Positions 21,551-32,009 of a stretch of DNA of 64,000 nucleotides are shown here, piece by piece (position 1 is the stretch's first letter; every line of letters starts with the position of its first letter). Location: positions 124,001-188,000 of the forward strand of contig JAGTXO010000028.1 of assembly GCA_019448385.1 (NCBI GenBank). The letters run 5' to 3'. The position numbers and the translations under genes are program-made. The notes beneath the pieces were generated by a model. The model was not told where the DNA came from. It ran no database searches and was given only the letters and a program-made list of their open reading frames with translations. Origin of the DNA: Diacronema lutheri (Eukaryota; Haptophyta; Pavlovophyceae; Pavlovales; Pavlovaceae).

Positions 21551-24500
21551 ATGGAGAGCGAGCGGCACGCGGCCGAGGCCTTCCTCAAGTCAGCCCTCGG
21601 AATAGGAGCGGGGCCGCCACCCGAGCACACGGAGGCGGTTGCTCCGGCGCCCGGCCAGTGCGTGTGGCGCTCGGCGGCCGCCACCCCGCCCGCCGAGCCA
21701 CAGGGCGGGCCGTACGGCGTGCCGCCTCAGCGGCCCAACGTCCAGCAGCGCTCGCAGCCGCCGCCCGGGCTCTCGCCCGCGCCTGCGGGCGTCGTGTCGG
21801 CGAGCGACGTGGCAGCTTTAGCGTACAACGTCAACCAGCTCGCGCAGCTCCAGGCGCGGATCGCGAGCGCGCACGGCGAGCTGCGCGCATCGTTTCAGCA
21901 CACGCCGCCCGAGGCTGCGCAGCAGCGCGCCGCGCTCGAGATGCGCGCCGCTGAGCTGGTGCAGCGGCACGCAGCCGTCACGCAGCAGTTGGCCGCGAGC
22001 CACCAGGCGCACCAAAAGCTCTTTGCCGCGCTGCAGCAGTCGCAGCAGCAGCCGCCGCCGCAGCAGCGGCCACCGCAGGAGTCGCCACAACCGCAGGCGC
22101 CGCAATCGCGCCAGCCACACGCCGCCTCAAATTCGCCGCTCTACGCGCGCACGGCGCAACCGCGGCCGCAGCAGCAAGTGCAGCTGCCCGCCGGGCCTGA
22201 CGCCAACGCGTGGGCCGCACAGCTCAACCCTGCAACCGCCAACGCGGCCGGCCAGCCGCGCCAGCCGCCGCCGCAGCCGCCACCGTCCGCCCCGTTCGTC
22301 CCACCGCCGCCCGGCCTCGGCCCGGCGCCCGCGTCCAAGCTTTTGGCCGACGCGCCATACGCTGAGCACCTCACCGCCGCGATCGGCGAGCTGCACGCCG
22401 CGCGCCTGCCACCTGCCGACGATGCGCGATGGCGGCGTGCAGTCGTTGAGCACGTGAATTCAATTGCGGCGCGTCTGTGGCGCGGCGCGCAAGTGCGCAT
22501 GTTTGGCTCGTCCGCCTCGGGCCTGCACACGCGTGGCGCCGATCTCGATCTGTGCCTCCTCCCGCCGCGCCCGCCGCACATCAACGCCGCTCGGCGAATG
22601 ATTTCGTCAATCGGCGTCGAGCTCGAGGCACAGGGCATGCTCGAGGTGAGAGATCGCGCGCTCGCGCAGCGTGCGCTCGCGCGCTTTCTGCGCGCGCGCA
22701 CGCCGCGCGCGGCGCAGCCGGCTGCGCGCGCGCACAGAATCTGGGCTACGGTTGGCCCCGCACGGGCGTGTGGCCGCTCCTGGCGCTGCGCGCGCGCGCG
22801 CTCGTGGGCGCGGCTGGTTGTGCGCGCGCGAGCGCTCACAAGCGCGACCCGATCAGCCCCGCAAAGACGGTACGCCTCGTTCGCGCTTGCCGCTGGCACT
22901 GATCGTTTTTGGCAAGGCTGGGCTCTGCTGGTCCGGATGGGCCGAACCCCGAGCGTTCGGCACTCGCCGCGCGTTCGACGAGCGCGTCGCTTCCATGCGC
23001 CGCGCGCGCTCACGCAGCACCCGCTCGCCCGCACGCCCGCACGCTTGCACGCCCGCCCCATCCGCCTCACGCTGCGCGCACAGGTGCTGCCGCTACCGTC
23101 CGCGCGCGTGCCGATCGTCAAATTTGTCGACCGCGCCTCGCGTCTGCAGTGCGACATTTGCGTGAACAACCTGCTGGCGCTCAACAACACCGCGCTGCTC
23201 GGCGCGTACGCGCGCGCCGACGGCCGCGTCCGCCCGCTCGTCGCCACCGTCAAGTACTGGGCTGCGCAGCGTAAGGTCAACGAGCCGTACAGGGGCACGC
23301 TCTCCTCGTGCGCGCTGCGCTGCGCGCGGCCGCGTCGGCTGGGCATCGGCTGGGCATCGGCTGGGCATCGGCTGAGCATCGGCTGGGCATCGGCTGGGTC
23401 GCCTCGCCGCGTTGGCGCGCCGCATTTAAACGTGTGGGCGAGCGCGCATCGCCAAACGGGCGCCCCGACCCTCGCCTTGGCCCTCCTTCCGTGGCATGTG
23501 CCCTGCCCCGCCATCGTGCGCGCAGATACGCTTACGTGCTTCTCATGATCGGCTACCTGCAGACGACGGACCCGCCCGTCGTGCCGTCCCTGCAGCAGCT
23601 GGGACGACTGGACGGCGTCGAGCGCATCGTAGACGTGCGCGCACCCGCTCCCATTTTGGCGTGCCCCCTCCTCGCCCCTTCCTCCGTCCGCCATCACACA
23701 CGCGACCCACTCATCCACTTGCCTTACTCACTTACCCACTCTACCCGCGCGCCCAGGGCTACGATGTCTGGTTTTGCGACGACCCCGGGGCGCACGGCTG
23801 GAGCGGCTCGGCGAACACGCAGTCGATCGGCGAGCTTCTGCTCGGCTTCTTCGCGAGGTGCGCGTCGCGCGCGCGGCACAATGCGCGCGTGCGTGCGTGT
23901 GTGAGAGGCGACCACGGCGAGAACACGCGGGCGCGGCACGGCGTGCGGGCGCTGTCCTCGCCGCGCGCCTCCGCGCGGCCTCGCCGCACGGTACCGCGGC
24001 GGTGTGCGTCGCCTCGCTGTGCCCTCGCCCTGAGACGTGGCCTCGAGTCCTCCTCCCTCCCAACCCTACCGAACCCGACGCCCTGCGTGGCACGCAGGTA
24101 TGCGACCGAATTCGACGACGCCAAGCACGTGGTCAGTGTGCGCCTCGGCCGGATGCTCGAGCGCGCGGGCAAAGTGTGGGGCGAGCAGCAGACGGCGGCC
24201 GCGCGCAAGGGCAGGCGTGCAGACCGCCACCTCTTCTGCATCGAGGACCCGTTCGAGATCACGCACGACTTGGGCCGCGTGATGGACACGACGTCCCTCG
24301 GCTGGACGCGCGCCGAGTTCTCGCGCGCCCACGCGCTCATGCAGGCGCGCGCGCCGCTGGCCGAGGTGTGCGCGGCGTGGAGCGACGCGGAGGAGAAGGC
24401 CACGGCGCGCGAGGCGGGGGGCGGCGCCGCGGCGCGCGCTGCCGTCGAAGACGCAACGGCGGCGGCGGACGCGGCGGCGGGCGTGCGAGCGGATGACGCG

Positions 24501-24758
24501 CGCGCGCACGCGGAGCCGGTGGTGGCGGACGGCGGCGCGGGCTCGGACGGCGCGGCGCGGGTCGACGAGCCGGAGGCCGAGGAGGCCGAGGCCGCCGCCG
24601 TCGCCGAGCTCAGCCGCAAGCTCGCGACCGCCGCGCTGGTGGATGGCAACGCCAACGGCGCGGCACCGGCAAGCGGAGGGCTTGATCTGCTCGGCGAGGC
24701 GGAGGGCGAGGGCGAGCCGGACGAGAGCGCAGTGCAGCTGCCGTCCGGCCTCTTCTGA
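21551..24758 (+). CDS. Terminal nucleotidyltransferase (non-canonical poly(A)/poly(U) polymerase, Cid1-like)
   Basis: Exons 21551-22645, 23084-23307, 23526-23634, 23757-23857 and 24098-24758 give 729 residues with all phases consistent. The N-terminal 290 residues are Gln/Pro/Ala-rich and low complexity. The catalytic core has MFGSSASGLHTRGADLDLCL (two catalytic Asp), then VPIVKFVDRASRLQCDICVN with the third Asp in CDI, then VKYWAAQRKVNEPYRGTLSS joined to YAYVLLMIGYLQ, and a PAP-associated region around SIGELLLGFF, with IEDPFEITHDLGR after it. The family adds A or U tails to RNA 3' ends. Nuclear or cytoplasmic action and nucleotide preference cannot be told. The tail is acidic and Ala-rich. 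Confidence 0.9.
23339..23399. repeat. 11-bp tandem repeat in nucleotidyltransferase intron 2
   Basis: Five to six copies of an 11-bp unit, gggcatcggct with one gagcatcggct variant, lie inside the intron 23308-23525. Confidence 0.85.
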
Positions 24759-24852
24759 CCACCTTCGGACACTGGGGAAAACGATGTAGCTCCCCTCGCG
24801 GCCCGGACTCGGTTTTTTTTCGGGCCTTTCCTGGACGGTGCTCACGATCGAG

Positions 24853-26211
24853 ATGCAGGCGAACGAGACGCGCATTGTCGTGGTCGGCGGCGGCCTGGGC
24901 TCGGAGGCGACCGTACGCCGTCTTGCAAAGCAGAAGCGCGCTGGCGTCACGATCGTTTACGTGCGCGGAATGCCGTACGTCGAGCACCTGTGGGCCTCGC
25001 CCAGCCTCATCTGCGAGCCGTCGACGCTGGCGCGCTCGATCTCGCCGAACAAGGCGAGCTTTGAAATCCCGGGCGTGCAATACGTGTACGGGCTCGCGCA
25101 GGCGGTGCGCGATAGGCAGGTGCTCGAGGTGAAGCTGCTCGGCGCCGACGTCGCCGAGCCCGCGCTGCTTCGCTTCGACTACCTCGTCGCGGCGACTGGC
25201 TTTGACATGGCTCTGTCGGCGCGCCCGGGCACGACGCTGTCCGAGCGCCGCGCGTGGCTCGAAAAGGTGCACAACGCGCTGAAAGCGGCGACGAATACGG
25301 TGCTTATTGCCGGCGGCGGTTCGATCGGCGTCGAGACCGCCGGCTACATCGCATCGTGGGGCATCCTGAAGGCCGGCACAACCGTGACGCTCGTGTCCGC
25401 GTCAGACAGCATCCTGCCCGGCGACGCCACGCAGACGCAGGAGGCGGCGGCGGCGGAGCTGCGCAGGCTCGGCGTGCGCGTGATTACCGGCGCGCGTGTC
25501 ATCGCCGACGCCGCCGCGCTCGCCGACCAGGTCGCCCTCGCGCCGGGAAGCCGTTACGCCCTGTCGAATGGCGAAACGGTCGTCGCGGACGTCTACGTCC
25601 CTGCGTATGCGTCGGGTCCGCGCACGCGCTGGCTCGAGTCGGGTGCGTTCGGCGGCGCGTTGGACGGCAAGACGCGCCGGATCGTCGTCGACCAGACGCT
25701 GCGCAGCACGAGCCACCCCGCGCTCTTCGCCGTGGGCGCCGTCTCATCGGCTCACGTGCTCGGCTCCCTGCCCAACGTGGAGGAGGAGGCAAAGACCGTC
25801 GCGGCCAACATCCTCACGCTGTGCGCGGCGGCGTCGGCGGGCGCGAAGCCGGCGGTGCTGCAACCACTCGCCAAGCCGATGTTGAGCTCGACGCCGTACC
25901 AGCGCGTGTCCAAAACCTTCGGCATGTTCAAGACCGAGTCGTTCGGCGGGGGCGGCATGCTGTGGTTGTGCGGCTTCCCGTGCGTGATGGCGTGCCCGTG
26001 TGTATGCCTGCTCGAGGGCATCAACCCGATGGTGTGCGGCTGGTGCTGCGCAAGACCTGAGGGCAAGGGCACCGCCGATCTGCTCATCGCGATTGGCCAT
26101 GGCGTCGGTGTCGCGGCCGACACGTTCAAAGGGTGGGGCGAGAAGCCTCACGAGGATGGCGGCGCGCCGCCTGCTGCGCCTGCGGCGTCGACGATGGGCC
26201 GGTTGCACTGA
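24853..26211 (+). CDS. AIFM2/FSP1-like FAD-dependent NAD(P)H oxidoreductase with Cys-rich tail
   Basis: A single exon of 452 residues starting at the ATG at 24853, directly ahead of the dinucleotide fold. Visible are an N-terminal Rossmann fold (IVVVGGGLGSEATVRRLAK), a second NAD(P)H-binding fold (VLIAGGGSIGVETAGYI), the ATG motif (LVAATGFD) and ALFAVGAVSSAHV where family members normally read A.GD, so the FAD-contacting Asp is Ala here. Human FSP1 (AIFM2) reduces ubiquinone and vitamin K at membranes. After the core comes a tail with nine cysteines in about 35 residues (from WLCGFPCVMACPCVCLL to GWCCARPEG), which could bind metal, be acylated, or insert in a membrane. The stop is 39 bp from the converging gene's stop. 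Confidence 0.85.
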   Translation: MQANETRIVVVGGGLGSEATVRRLAKQKRAGVTIVYVRGMPYVEHLWASPSLICEPSTLARSISPNKASFEIPGVQYVYGLAQAVRDRQVLEVKLLGADVAEPALLRFDYLVAATGFDMALSARPGTTLSERRAWLEKVHNALKAATNTVLIAGGGSIGVETAGYIASWGILKAGTTVTLVSASDSILPGDATQTQEAAAAELRRLGVRVITGARVIADAAALADQVALAPGSRYALSNGETVVADVYVPAYASGPRTRWLESGAFGGALDGKTRRIVVDQTLRSTSHPALFAVGAVSSAHVLGSLPNVEEEAKTVAANILTLCAAASAGAKPAVLQPLAKPMLSSTPYQRVSKTFGMFKTESFGGGGMLWLCGFPCVMACPCVCLLEGINPMVCGWCCARPEGKGTADLLIAIGHGVGVAADTFKGWGEKPHEDGGAPPAAPAASTMGRLH

Positions 26212-26250
26212 AGAGTGAGCGCCGTTCAGACGCGCGCCTCCGAGACCGAA

Positions 26251-27564
26251 TTACACCCTATGAAAAAATGACGAAATGCCCGGCTGGGTCCGATTGGCAC
26301 TCGCAGGGCGCGTGCGCGGCATGGCCGCGGGCGCCTTCCGACGCGCCAATTGGGGCGGCGTGTCGGGCGGCGCGCCCGCGCGCGCCAAGCTCGCGCCAGC
26401 GCCAGAAGCGTCGGCCTCCGTGCGCTTGAACCGCTTGCTCTCCGATCGCAGCTCCGTCGGCGGCGAGGCGGCCGGTGCCTCGGCGCCCTGCGACGTGGGG
26501 GTGCTCGGCGAACGCGCAGCGCTTGAGCGCTCGGGCGAGCGAGGTGCATGGGCGGCCTCGTCCGCCATGCCCGCCTCCGCATCCTCCTCTGCCAACGCCA
26601 GAGCTTCCGGCCAGCGCGCGTGCTGTCCGCCACGCAAGCCGACCGGCCCGCAGGCGCCCGGCGTTCGCCCTTCAGCAGGGTGCGGAGCAGTTTGACGTTC
26701 GTCACTCTGCAGCTCCGATGTCGGCACCTTGTTGGGCGTGGCGTCGGCATCCACGCGCGCGCCCGCGGCGTCGTCCGTGCGCGCCGCCGGCGCGGGCGCG
26801 GGCGTCGCCTCGCCCTTTGGCGGCATGCGCTCAAAGAAAGCCGTGATGGGCGTGGGCGTCCAAGGCAAGTGCGCATCGTCGCCATCGTACTTGACGACAC
26901 TCATCCGAGGGTGCACCTTGTGCCAGCGCAGCTCAATCGGTGACGCGCGTAGGCACGTGCGCAGCGCGTCGAGCGGATCGGTGCCGCCCACGTCGAGCCA
27001 TGCGCGCGCCGACTTGGCGTCGAGCACGACGGGCATCCGGTCGTGCAGCCACGCGAGCTCGGGCGAGACGTCGCGCGTGAGGAGCGCGTACGTCGGTAGC
27101 TCGGTGCCATCCTGCGCGTGCCACACGTCCCAAAGCGCCGCGATCCAGAGAAGCTGCGGCTCGCCGGCCCGGTCGCCGGCGCACGCCGCGCTCGAGATGT
27201 AAAACGGCTGCTTGCGCTGCGGCTCGGGCAGCCACTCGTAGAAGCCGTCGATGGGAACGACGCAGCGGCGGTGCGCGAGGAGCCGGCGGAACGCAGGCTG
27301 AGCGCTCACCGTCTCGCTCCGCGCGTTCGCCATCCGGAAGAAGTCTGGACGCGCGGCCTTGTCGGTGTACGACGGCACAAGCCCGAACGCCATCGTCGTG
27401 AGCTCCAGCTCGCCCGGGGCGTCGCCGCGGTGGAGCGCAGGGCTCTGCCGGCCAGGGCAGAGGTTGTTCGACGGCCGGTAGTGCTCCCGCCGCCGCCACC
27501 GCTTCGCGCCCGTCGCCCCCATCACCGACTCCGGCGAGGCCCCCAACCGCGTCCGCCCGCACAT
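26251..27564 (-). CDS. SRAP-domain protein, HMCES/YedK-like, with C-terminal PIP box
   Basis: A single exon of 437 residues. The ATG at 27564 places Cys at position 2 (MCGRTRLG), the residue that becomes the N-terminal nucleophile linking to abasic sites in SRAP proteins. Other family marks are the conserved Asn in YRPSNNLCPG, the active-site Glu in PIDGFYEWLPE, and the His in WLHDRMPVVL. The SRAP domain covers residues 2-250. The rest is Pro/Ala-rich and ends QPGISSFFHRV, a good fit to the PCNA-interacting PIP box (Q..h..FF). The protein should shield single-stranded abasic sites at replication forks in the nucleus. It is 124 bp from the divergent phosphofructokinase start. Confident call. 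Confidence 0.93.
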   Translation of the reverse strand: MCGRTRLGASPESVMGATGAKRWRRREHYRPSNNLCPGRQSPALHRGDAPGELELTTMAFGLVPSYTDKAARPDFFRMANARSETVSAQPAFRRLLAHRRCVVPIDGFYEWLPEPQRKQPFYISSAACAGDRAGEPQLLWIAALWDVWHAQDGTELPTYALLTRDVSPELAWLHDRMPVVLDAKSARAWLDVGGTDPLDALRTCLRASPIELRWHKVHPRMSVVKYDGDDAHLPWTPTPITAFFERMPPKGEATPAPAPAARTDDAAGARVDADATPNKVPTSELQSDERQTAPHPAEGRTPGACGPVGLRGGQHARWPEALALAEEDAEAGMADEAAHAPRSPERSSAARSPSTPTSQGAEAPAASPPTELRSESKRFKRTEADASGAGASLARAGAPPDTPPQLARRKAPAAMPRTRPASANRTQPGISSFFHRV

Positions 27565-27688
27565 TCCTCGGGCTCCGCTGCTGGTGCAGCAGTGACAGTG
27601 ACGATCACACGCCCGTCCGGCATCCTCCGGCCCAACCTTTCTTCGGGGGTGGGCGGCCGACCTCGCCAAGCGTCAGCGAAAGGGGAAG

Positions 27689-28828
27689 ATGGCATCGCTC
27701 GACGCGCGCGAGTTCACCGTGGGCGCGGCGGCGGGGTTCGCGCTGGCCATGTGCGCGGCCTATGCGTACCAGCAGCGCGAGCGCAAGCGCGACACCGCGC
27801 GCAAGCCCATCGGCCGCCGGCGCAGCCTCACGTCCGACCAGTCGTACCTGCAAGGCCAGCGCTCCGACGCGCGCCCGCACCACACGGCGGCGGTCAAGGC
27901 GTGGCAGCGGGCCAAGGACGACGTGCTGTCGCAGTTCCGAGCCAAGTACCCGGCCGGCTTTGGCTCGGAGCTGGTCCTCCTCTCGCAGATCAAGGTGGAC
28001 AACGTGTTCCTCCTGCCCGTGCCGCACCTCTCGGACTACCACGAGGGCGCCGACCTGCCCAACCGGATGGGCATCGGCTGCGCGAACAAGGAGGAGCTGC
28101 AGCAGTCGTACAACAAGCTGATGGGTGACCAGGACGTGATCATCCACGACATCGTGCGCAAGCCCAACGCCGATCCCGTCACGACCGCGTACCTGCGCGC
28201 CGGCCCTCGCGACGTCACCCACTTCAATCCGTGCAAGGCACGCAGCGCACAGCAGCGTGCGCCGCGCGCGGCAGCGTGGCCCGCGCGCGTGGGCGTGCGC
28301 AGCGCAGCATGTACCGCGCAGCGCAGCATGTACCGCGCAGCGCAGCATGTACCGCGCAGCGCAGCATGTACCGCGCAGCGCAGCATATACCGCGCAGCGC
28401 AGCATGTACCGCGCAGCGCAGCATGTACCGCGCAGCGCAGCATGTACCGCGCAGCGCGCGCGCGCGCGCGCAGCGCGCGTGCGGCCGCCTTCACGCCCGA
28501 CCCTTACGAGGTGGCGCGCGCGTCGGGGCATGCGCGCGCTCAGGTGCGCGCGGCGATCGTCACGTGCGGCGGGCTTTGCCCTGGGCTGAACAACGTGATC
28601 CAGGGCATCGTGCGCGCGCTCATCTCGCTGTACGGCGCCGAGAAGGTCTACGGCGTGCGCGGCGGCTACCAGGGCTTCTCAGACCCGAATTTCCCGCCGG
28701 TCGAATTGACGCTGGCAAATGTGGTCGGTCTGCAGCACAAGGGCGGCACCATGATCGGTGAGCGCGGTGTGGGTGGTGCGGTGTGGGTGTGGGTGGGCCA
28801 AGTATGTGGGGTTGAGGGGAGAAGGGAA

Positions 28829-28872
<44 letters not shown>

Positions 28873-29827
28873 GGGGATGCGTCGGGGGTAGAGGCTTGGG
28901 GTTTGAGGCCACACCGCGCTGCAGCCCCGCCTCATGCTCGCAGCGTATCGGCCCACGCGCGCGTCCGTGCGGCCGCCCCTCGCCTACCCGCAGGCACTGG
29001 TCGGGGCTCATTTGACTTGGATAAGACGATGGGTTTCCTCAAGCAGAACCGCATCTCGCAGCTGTACGTCGTCGGCGGAGACGGCACGCACCGCGCGGCG
29101 AATAAGATTGCTGAGGAGGCGCGCCGTTTAAAATTGAACATCGCGGTGCGCGCGCGCGCTGCGTGCGCGCGCGTAGGCGCGCGCGTCGCCGCGTGCGGAA
29201 GGCGGAACGTGCGATGCGTGCGGTGTGTGCGCTCGAGCCGAATGGGCGCGGTGGGAGGCGGCGCGCGTGCGTCGCTGGTTGAGCGTGCGTCGCGCATTGC
29301 GCGCGCGGCTGCCGCCTGCTGCCGCACGCCGTGCCCCACGTGCCCTGCGCTCTCGTGAAGGTGTGCGGCATCCCCAAGACGATCGACAACGATATTGACC
29401 TGATCGACCGCGCCTTTGGCTTCAACACGGCCGTCGAGGAAGCGCAGGCGGCGATCGAGTCGGCGCAGACCGAGGCGCGGTGCAACTTGCCCAACGGGAT
29501 CGGGATCGTCAAGCTGATGGGGCGGCACTCGGGGTTCATCGCCGTGCACGCCACCATGTGCTCGGGCGATGTGCGCGCCAAACCCCCCGCCGTCATCTTC
29601 TCGGCCCGCATGCCCGCGTTCGCGTCGGCGCACGCGCGCGCGCGTGGATGCGGCGGCTGGGGCCCGTGGCTGCACCCCGAACCCTTGGCGGGCACGCGCC
29701 TTCGGCATTTCTGCCCCCCCCCCCCCCCCCTCCCCCCCCCCCCCGGCTACCTGCACACCCAACGCGTGCGCTCGCACCCCCCCCCCCCCCCCCCCCGGCT
29801 ACTTGCACACCTAACGCGTGCGCTCGC

Positions 29828-29865
<38 letters not shown>

Positions 29866-30858
29866 GGCGTGTGAACGCGAGCCGTTGCGGTGCACAGGTC
29901 GATTTGTGCCTCGTGCCAGAGGTGCCGGTGGTAATGGACGGTCCGAAGGGCTGCCTGCCGCACCTCGAGCGCGTGCTCGATCGCAAGGGCTTTGCCGTCA
30001 TCGTCGTCGCCGAGGGCGCGGGCGAGGAGATCCTCGGGCGTGCCGTCGAGGTGGACAAGGGCGGGAACCGCAAGCTGCCCGAGCTTGGCAAGTGGCTCAA
30101 GGACGAGATTGGCACCTTCTTCGACAAGAGGCGCGTGCGCGCGCGCGTGCGCCCTCCGTGCGTGCGGCGCCTGTCCGCCCACCGCCTTGGCGTCAGTGTT
30201 GCGCGAAAGCGAAAGCGAAAGCGAGCGGCCGGCAGCTCTCGCCCACTCATCCGGACTCATCCGGACTCAACTCATCCGGACTCATGCGGCCACCGCCGCC
30301 CGCCCGTGCGCGCACTTGCCCGCCCGCGCGCGCGCCGGCGCCCCCGCGGCGCGCAGGGGCAAGCCGACGACAGTCAAGTACATCGACCCGTCGTATATGA
30401 TTCGCTCTGTACCCGCAAATGCGTCCGATGCCATTTACACGGCGCTGCTCGCGCAGAACGCCGTGCACGGCGCGATGGTGCGATCGCACCGCGCGCGGCG
30501 CGCGTGTGCGGGGGCGTGCACCGCTCTATGCGCGCGCGAGCGGCGCTGAGAGGCGCAGGGTGGAAGGAAGAAGTTCAAAAGCGGCGCGGGGCGTGCGTGG
30601 GGGTGCGCACGGGCGTGCGCTGAAGTAAGTCCGCGCCGCCGCGCGCGCGCGCAGGCCGGATACACGGCCTTCTCCGTCGGGATGGCGAACAATCGGCTCG
30701 TGTACATCCCGATCTCGTCGCTCGTCAAGAACTCGCCGCGCATCATGGACCCGATGGGCCGCACGTGGGAGCGTGTGCTCTCGGTGACAGGCCAGCCCAA
30801 CACGGCCGTCAAGATCGACTCGACGTCGGCAGCCATCTCGACGCGCACGATCATCTGA
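27689..30858 (+). CDS. 6-phosphofructokinase, plant-type (group with PKTIDND)
   Basis: Seven exons (27689-28237, 28544-28757, 28994-29145, 29361-29570, 29898-30130, 30357-30477, 30655-30858) give 560 residues with all phases consistent. An N-terminal hydrophobic stretch ([17 protein letters not shown]) could be a membrane anchor or targeting leader. The core reads [62 protein letters not shown] and [16 protein letters not shown]. It phosphorylates fructose 6-phosphate in glycolysis. Gly in GGDGT predicts ATP as donor, while Lys in PKTIDND is shared with PPi enzymes. Plant ATP-PFKs show this same combination. Introns 1 and 5 start with GC. Introns 2 and 4 hold long G or C runs. Family certain; phosphoryl donor probable. 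Confidence 0.93.
28308..28459. repeat. 8 x 19-bp tandem repeat in phosphofructokinase intron 1
   Basis: Eight units of 19 bp (catgtaccgcgcagcgcag; one reads catatac) begin at 28308 and recur exactly every 19 bp to 28441. They lie inside the GC-AG intron 28238-28543. Confidence 0.92.
28829..28871 (+). repeat. Poly-G tract, 43 bp, in phosphofructokinase intron 2
   Basis: An uninterrupted G run in the sense strand of intron 28758-28993, preceded by G-rich sequence. Such a run could form a G-quadruplex in the transcript. Confidence 0.9.
29714..29861 (+). repeat. Poly-C tracts within a 50-65-bp repeat, phosphofructokinase intron 4
   Basis: C runs at 29714-29730, 29732-29744, 29777-29796 and 29829-29861 are separated by two copies of a 32-bp spacer beginning ggctac and ending cgctcgcac. 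The unit is therefore spacer plus C run, duplicated in tandem within the intron 29571-29897. Confidence 0.9.
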
Positions 30859-30932
30859 TCAACCGCAGCCGAGCGCGCCGTCGTGCGCGCGAGGACGGCG
30901 CGCGGGGCCCGTTTGTCCGGTTCTCCCGCAAT

Positions 30933-31376
30933 ATGTCAGCCATCGTACGCGTTTTTGAAATCCGAAACGGCCCGTATTGGGCCTGGGACCCGAAACGGCT
31001 GGTCCTTGTGGAGGGAGGTTCGACCGAGACCAGTGACCAGTTCCGCGCCATGAGTTTCAACCGCGCGTTCGATCACCACGGCGGCGAGAAGGCGACGGTG
31101 AACGACTACATGCCGAGCACAGGGTCGGCACACATGGGCATCGTCAACGTCGCCTTCGAGGACGACGTTATGAGCGTGCAGCTCGCGCCGACCGCGACGG
31201 TGAAGGCGCTCAAGGCGCTCGTCTATGAGCAGACCTTTTTGCCACCGTCGATGCAGAGCCTCTACGCGTGCATCGGCGGCACGCCGGCGGAGGTTCCCGA
31301 TTACGAGCAGATCGGCATGGTTCCGACCTCAAAGCCCCTTGCGCTCGTGATGGCGGGCGAGAGTCCGACGTGCTAG
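30933..31376 (+). CDS. Small ubiquitin-fold-like protein, function unknown
   Basis: A single exon of 147 residues whose ATG lies 75 bp after the phosphofructokinase stop on the same strand. The C-terminal 65 residues resemble a ubiquitin-like beta-grasp fold: a strand (MSVQLAPT), a helix (TVKALKALVYEQTFLPPS), QSLYACIGGTPAEVPDY and a final strand (PLALVMAG). The N-terminal half is unrecognised. There is no C-terminal Gly-Gly, so conjugation is not indicated. The coding look is good (G/C third positions, balanced composition). Fold assignment is tentative. Confidence 0.6.
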   Translation: MSAIVRVFEIRNGPYWAWDPKRLVLVEGGSTETSDQFRAMSFNRAFDHHGGEKATVNDYMPSTGSAHMGIVNVAFEDDVMSVQLAPTATVKALKALVYEQTFLPPSMQSLYACIGGTPAEVPDYEQIGMVPTSKPLALVMAGESPTC

Positions 31377-31488
31377 CGGGCGGGACGTGGCCGTCGGCTC
31401 GGCGCCACGCCGCCACATTTGCTCGGCGCGAGCGCCGCGTTTGAGCGCGCGAGCGCGCGCGCGTCATGCGCCGTGCGCTCCTCCCACA

Positions 31489-31815
31489 ATGTACAACGTC
31501 ATTCCGCCCCGCGCTGTCCTCGGTAACCCCTGCACCGGGACAAGCGCCCTCGCGCTGCTGGCCAAAGCCGTTTTCGCGTCGGGATCGCGCGCCGCGCGCG
31601 ACGAGCTCCACGCCACGCACAAGCTGGGCACGAGCTTCTCGCGCGCCGATGTGCTGCATGCCCTGCTCCGTCTTTCGCGCAGCCTGGCCACCCCGAGCGC
31701 GCGACGGGATGGAGCGGCGCGCGGCCCGTACCGTTGGCGCGCGGTGCAGCTTGCACCACGCACCGACAGACAGCTCAATCCGCGGCGCACGACGTGCGAG
31801 CGTGCCTCAGAGTGA
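31489..31815 (+). CDS. Possible small protein, unrecognised
   Basis: An ATG-initiated frame of 108 codons. The first 70 residues look protein-like (TSALALLAKAVFASGS, HKLGTSFSRADVLHALLRL), with helix-compatible composition. The last 35 are Arg-rich and ordinary for random GC-rich frames. No family recognised. It may be a real short gene, the last exon of something else, or chance. Confidence 0.3.
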   Translation: MYNVIPPRAVLGNPCTGTSALALLAKAVFASGSRAARDELHATHKLGTSFSRADVLHALLRLSRSLATPSARRDGAARGPYRWRAVQLAPRTDRQLNPRRTTCERASE

Positions 31816-31900
31816 GCCGCCCACGCGCTGCGCAGCGCACCACTTCTCTCCAGCCAGCATCTCGCCAGCCATTTTGTGAGCGAACGCCTCCGCGCCGATG

Positions 31901-31904
<4 letters not shown>

Positions 31905-31933
<29 letters not shown>
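31905..31933 (+). repeat. Poly-C tract, 29 bp
   Basis: An uninterrupted C run 76 bp beyond the stop of the minus-strand acyl-CoA synthetase gene. In transcript sense it is a G run just after the coding end. Confidence 0.9.
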
Positions 31934-31935
<2 letters not shown>

Positions 31936-32009
31936 TCCTTTCCCCCGCCGTCTCCGACGTCCAACCGGCCATTGACAACGCCCCGCCTGACAAATTCCGT
32001 CCTGAGCGC

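Larger units (their letters stand above)
31377..32009. other. Intergenic region between converging genes, with poly-C tract
   Basis: It lies between the stop at 31376 (+) and the stop at 32010 (-). It holds one weak coding candidate (31489-31815) and a run of 29 C at 31905-31933. Nothing else recognisable. Confidence 0.6.

Noticed and set aside
28474-28543. Coding segment [13 protein letters not shown] in phosphofructokinase
   Set aside because: No acceptor in the right phase precedes it. The acceptor at 28543 gives [14 protein letters not shown] directly after NPCK, matching plant homologues.
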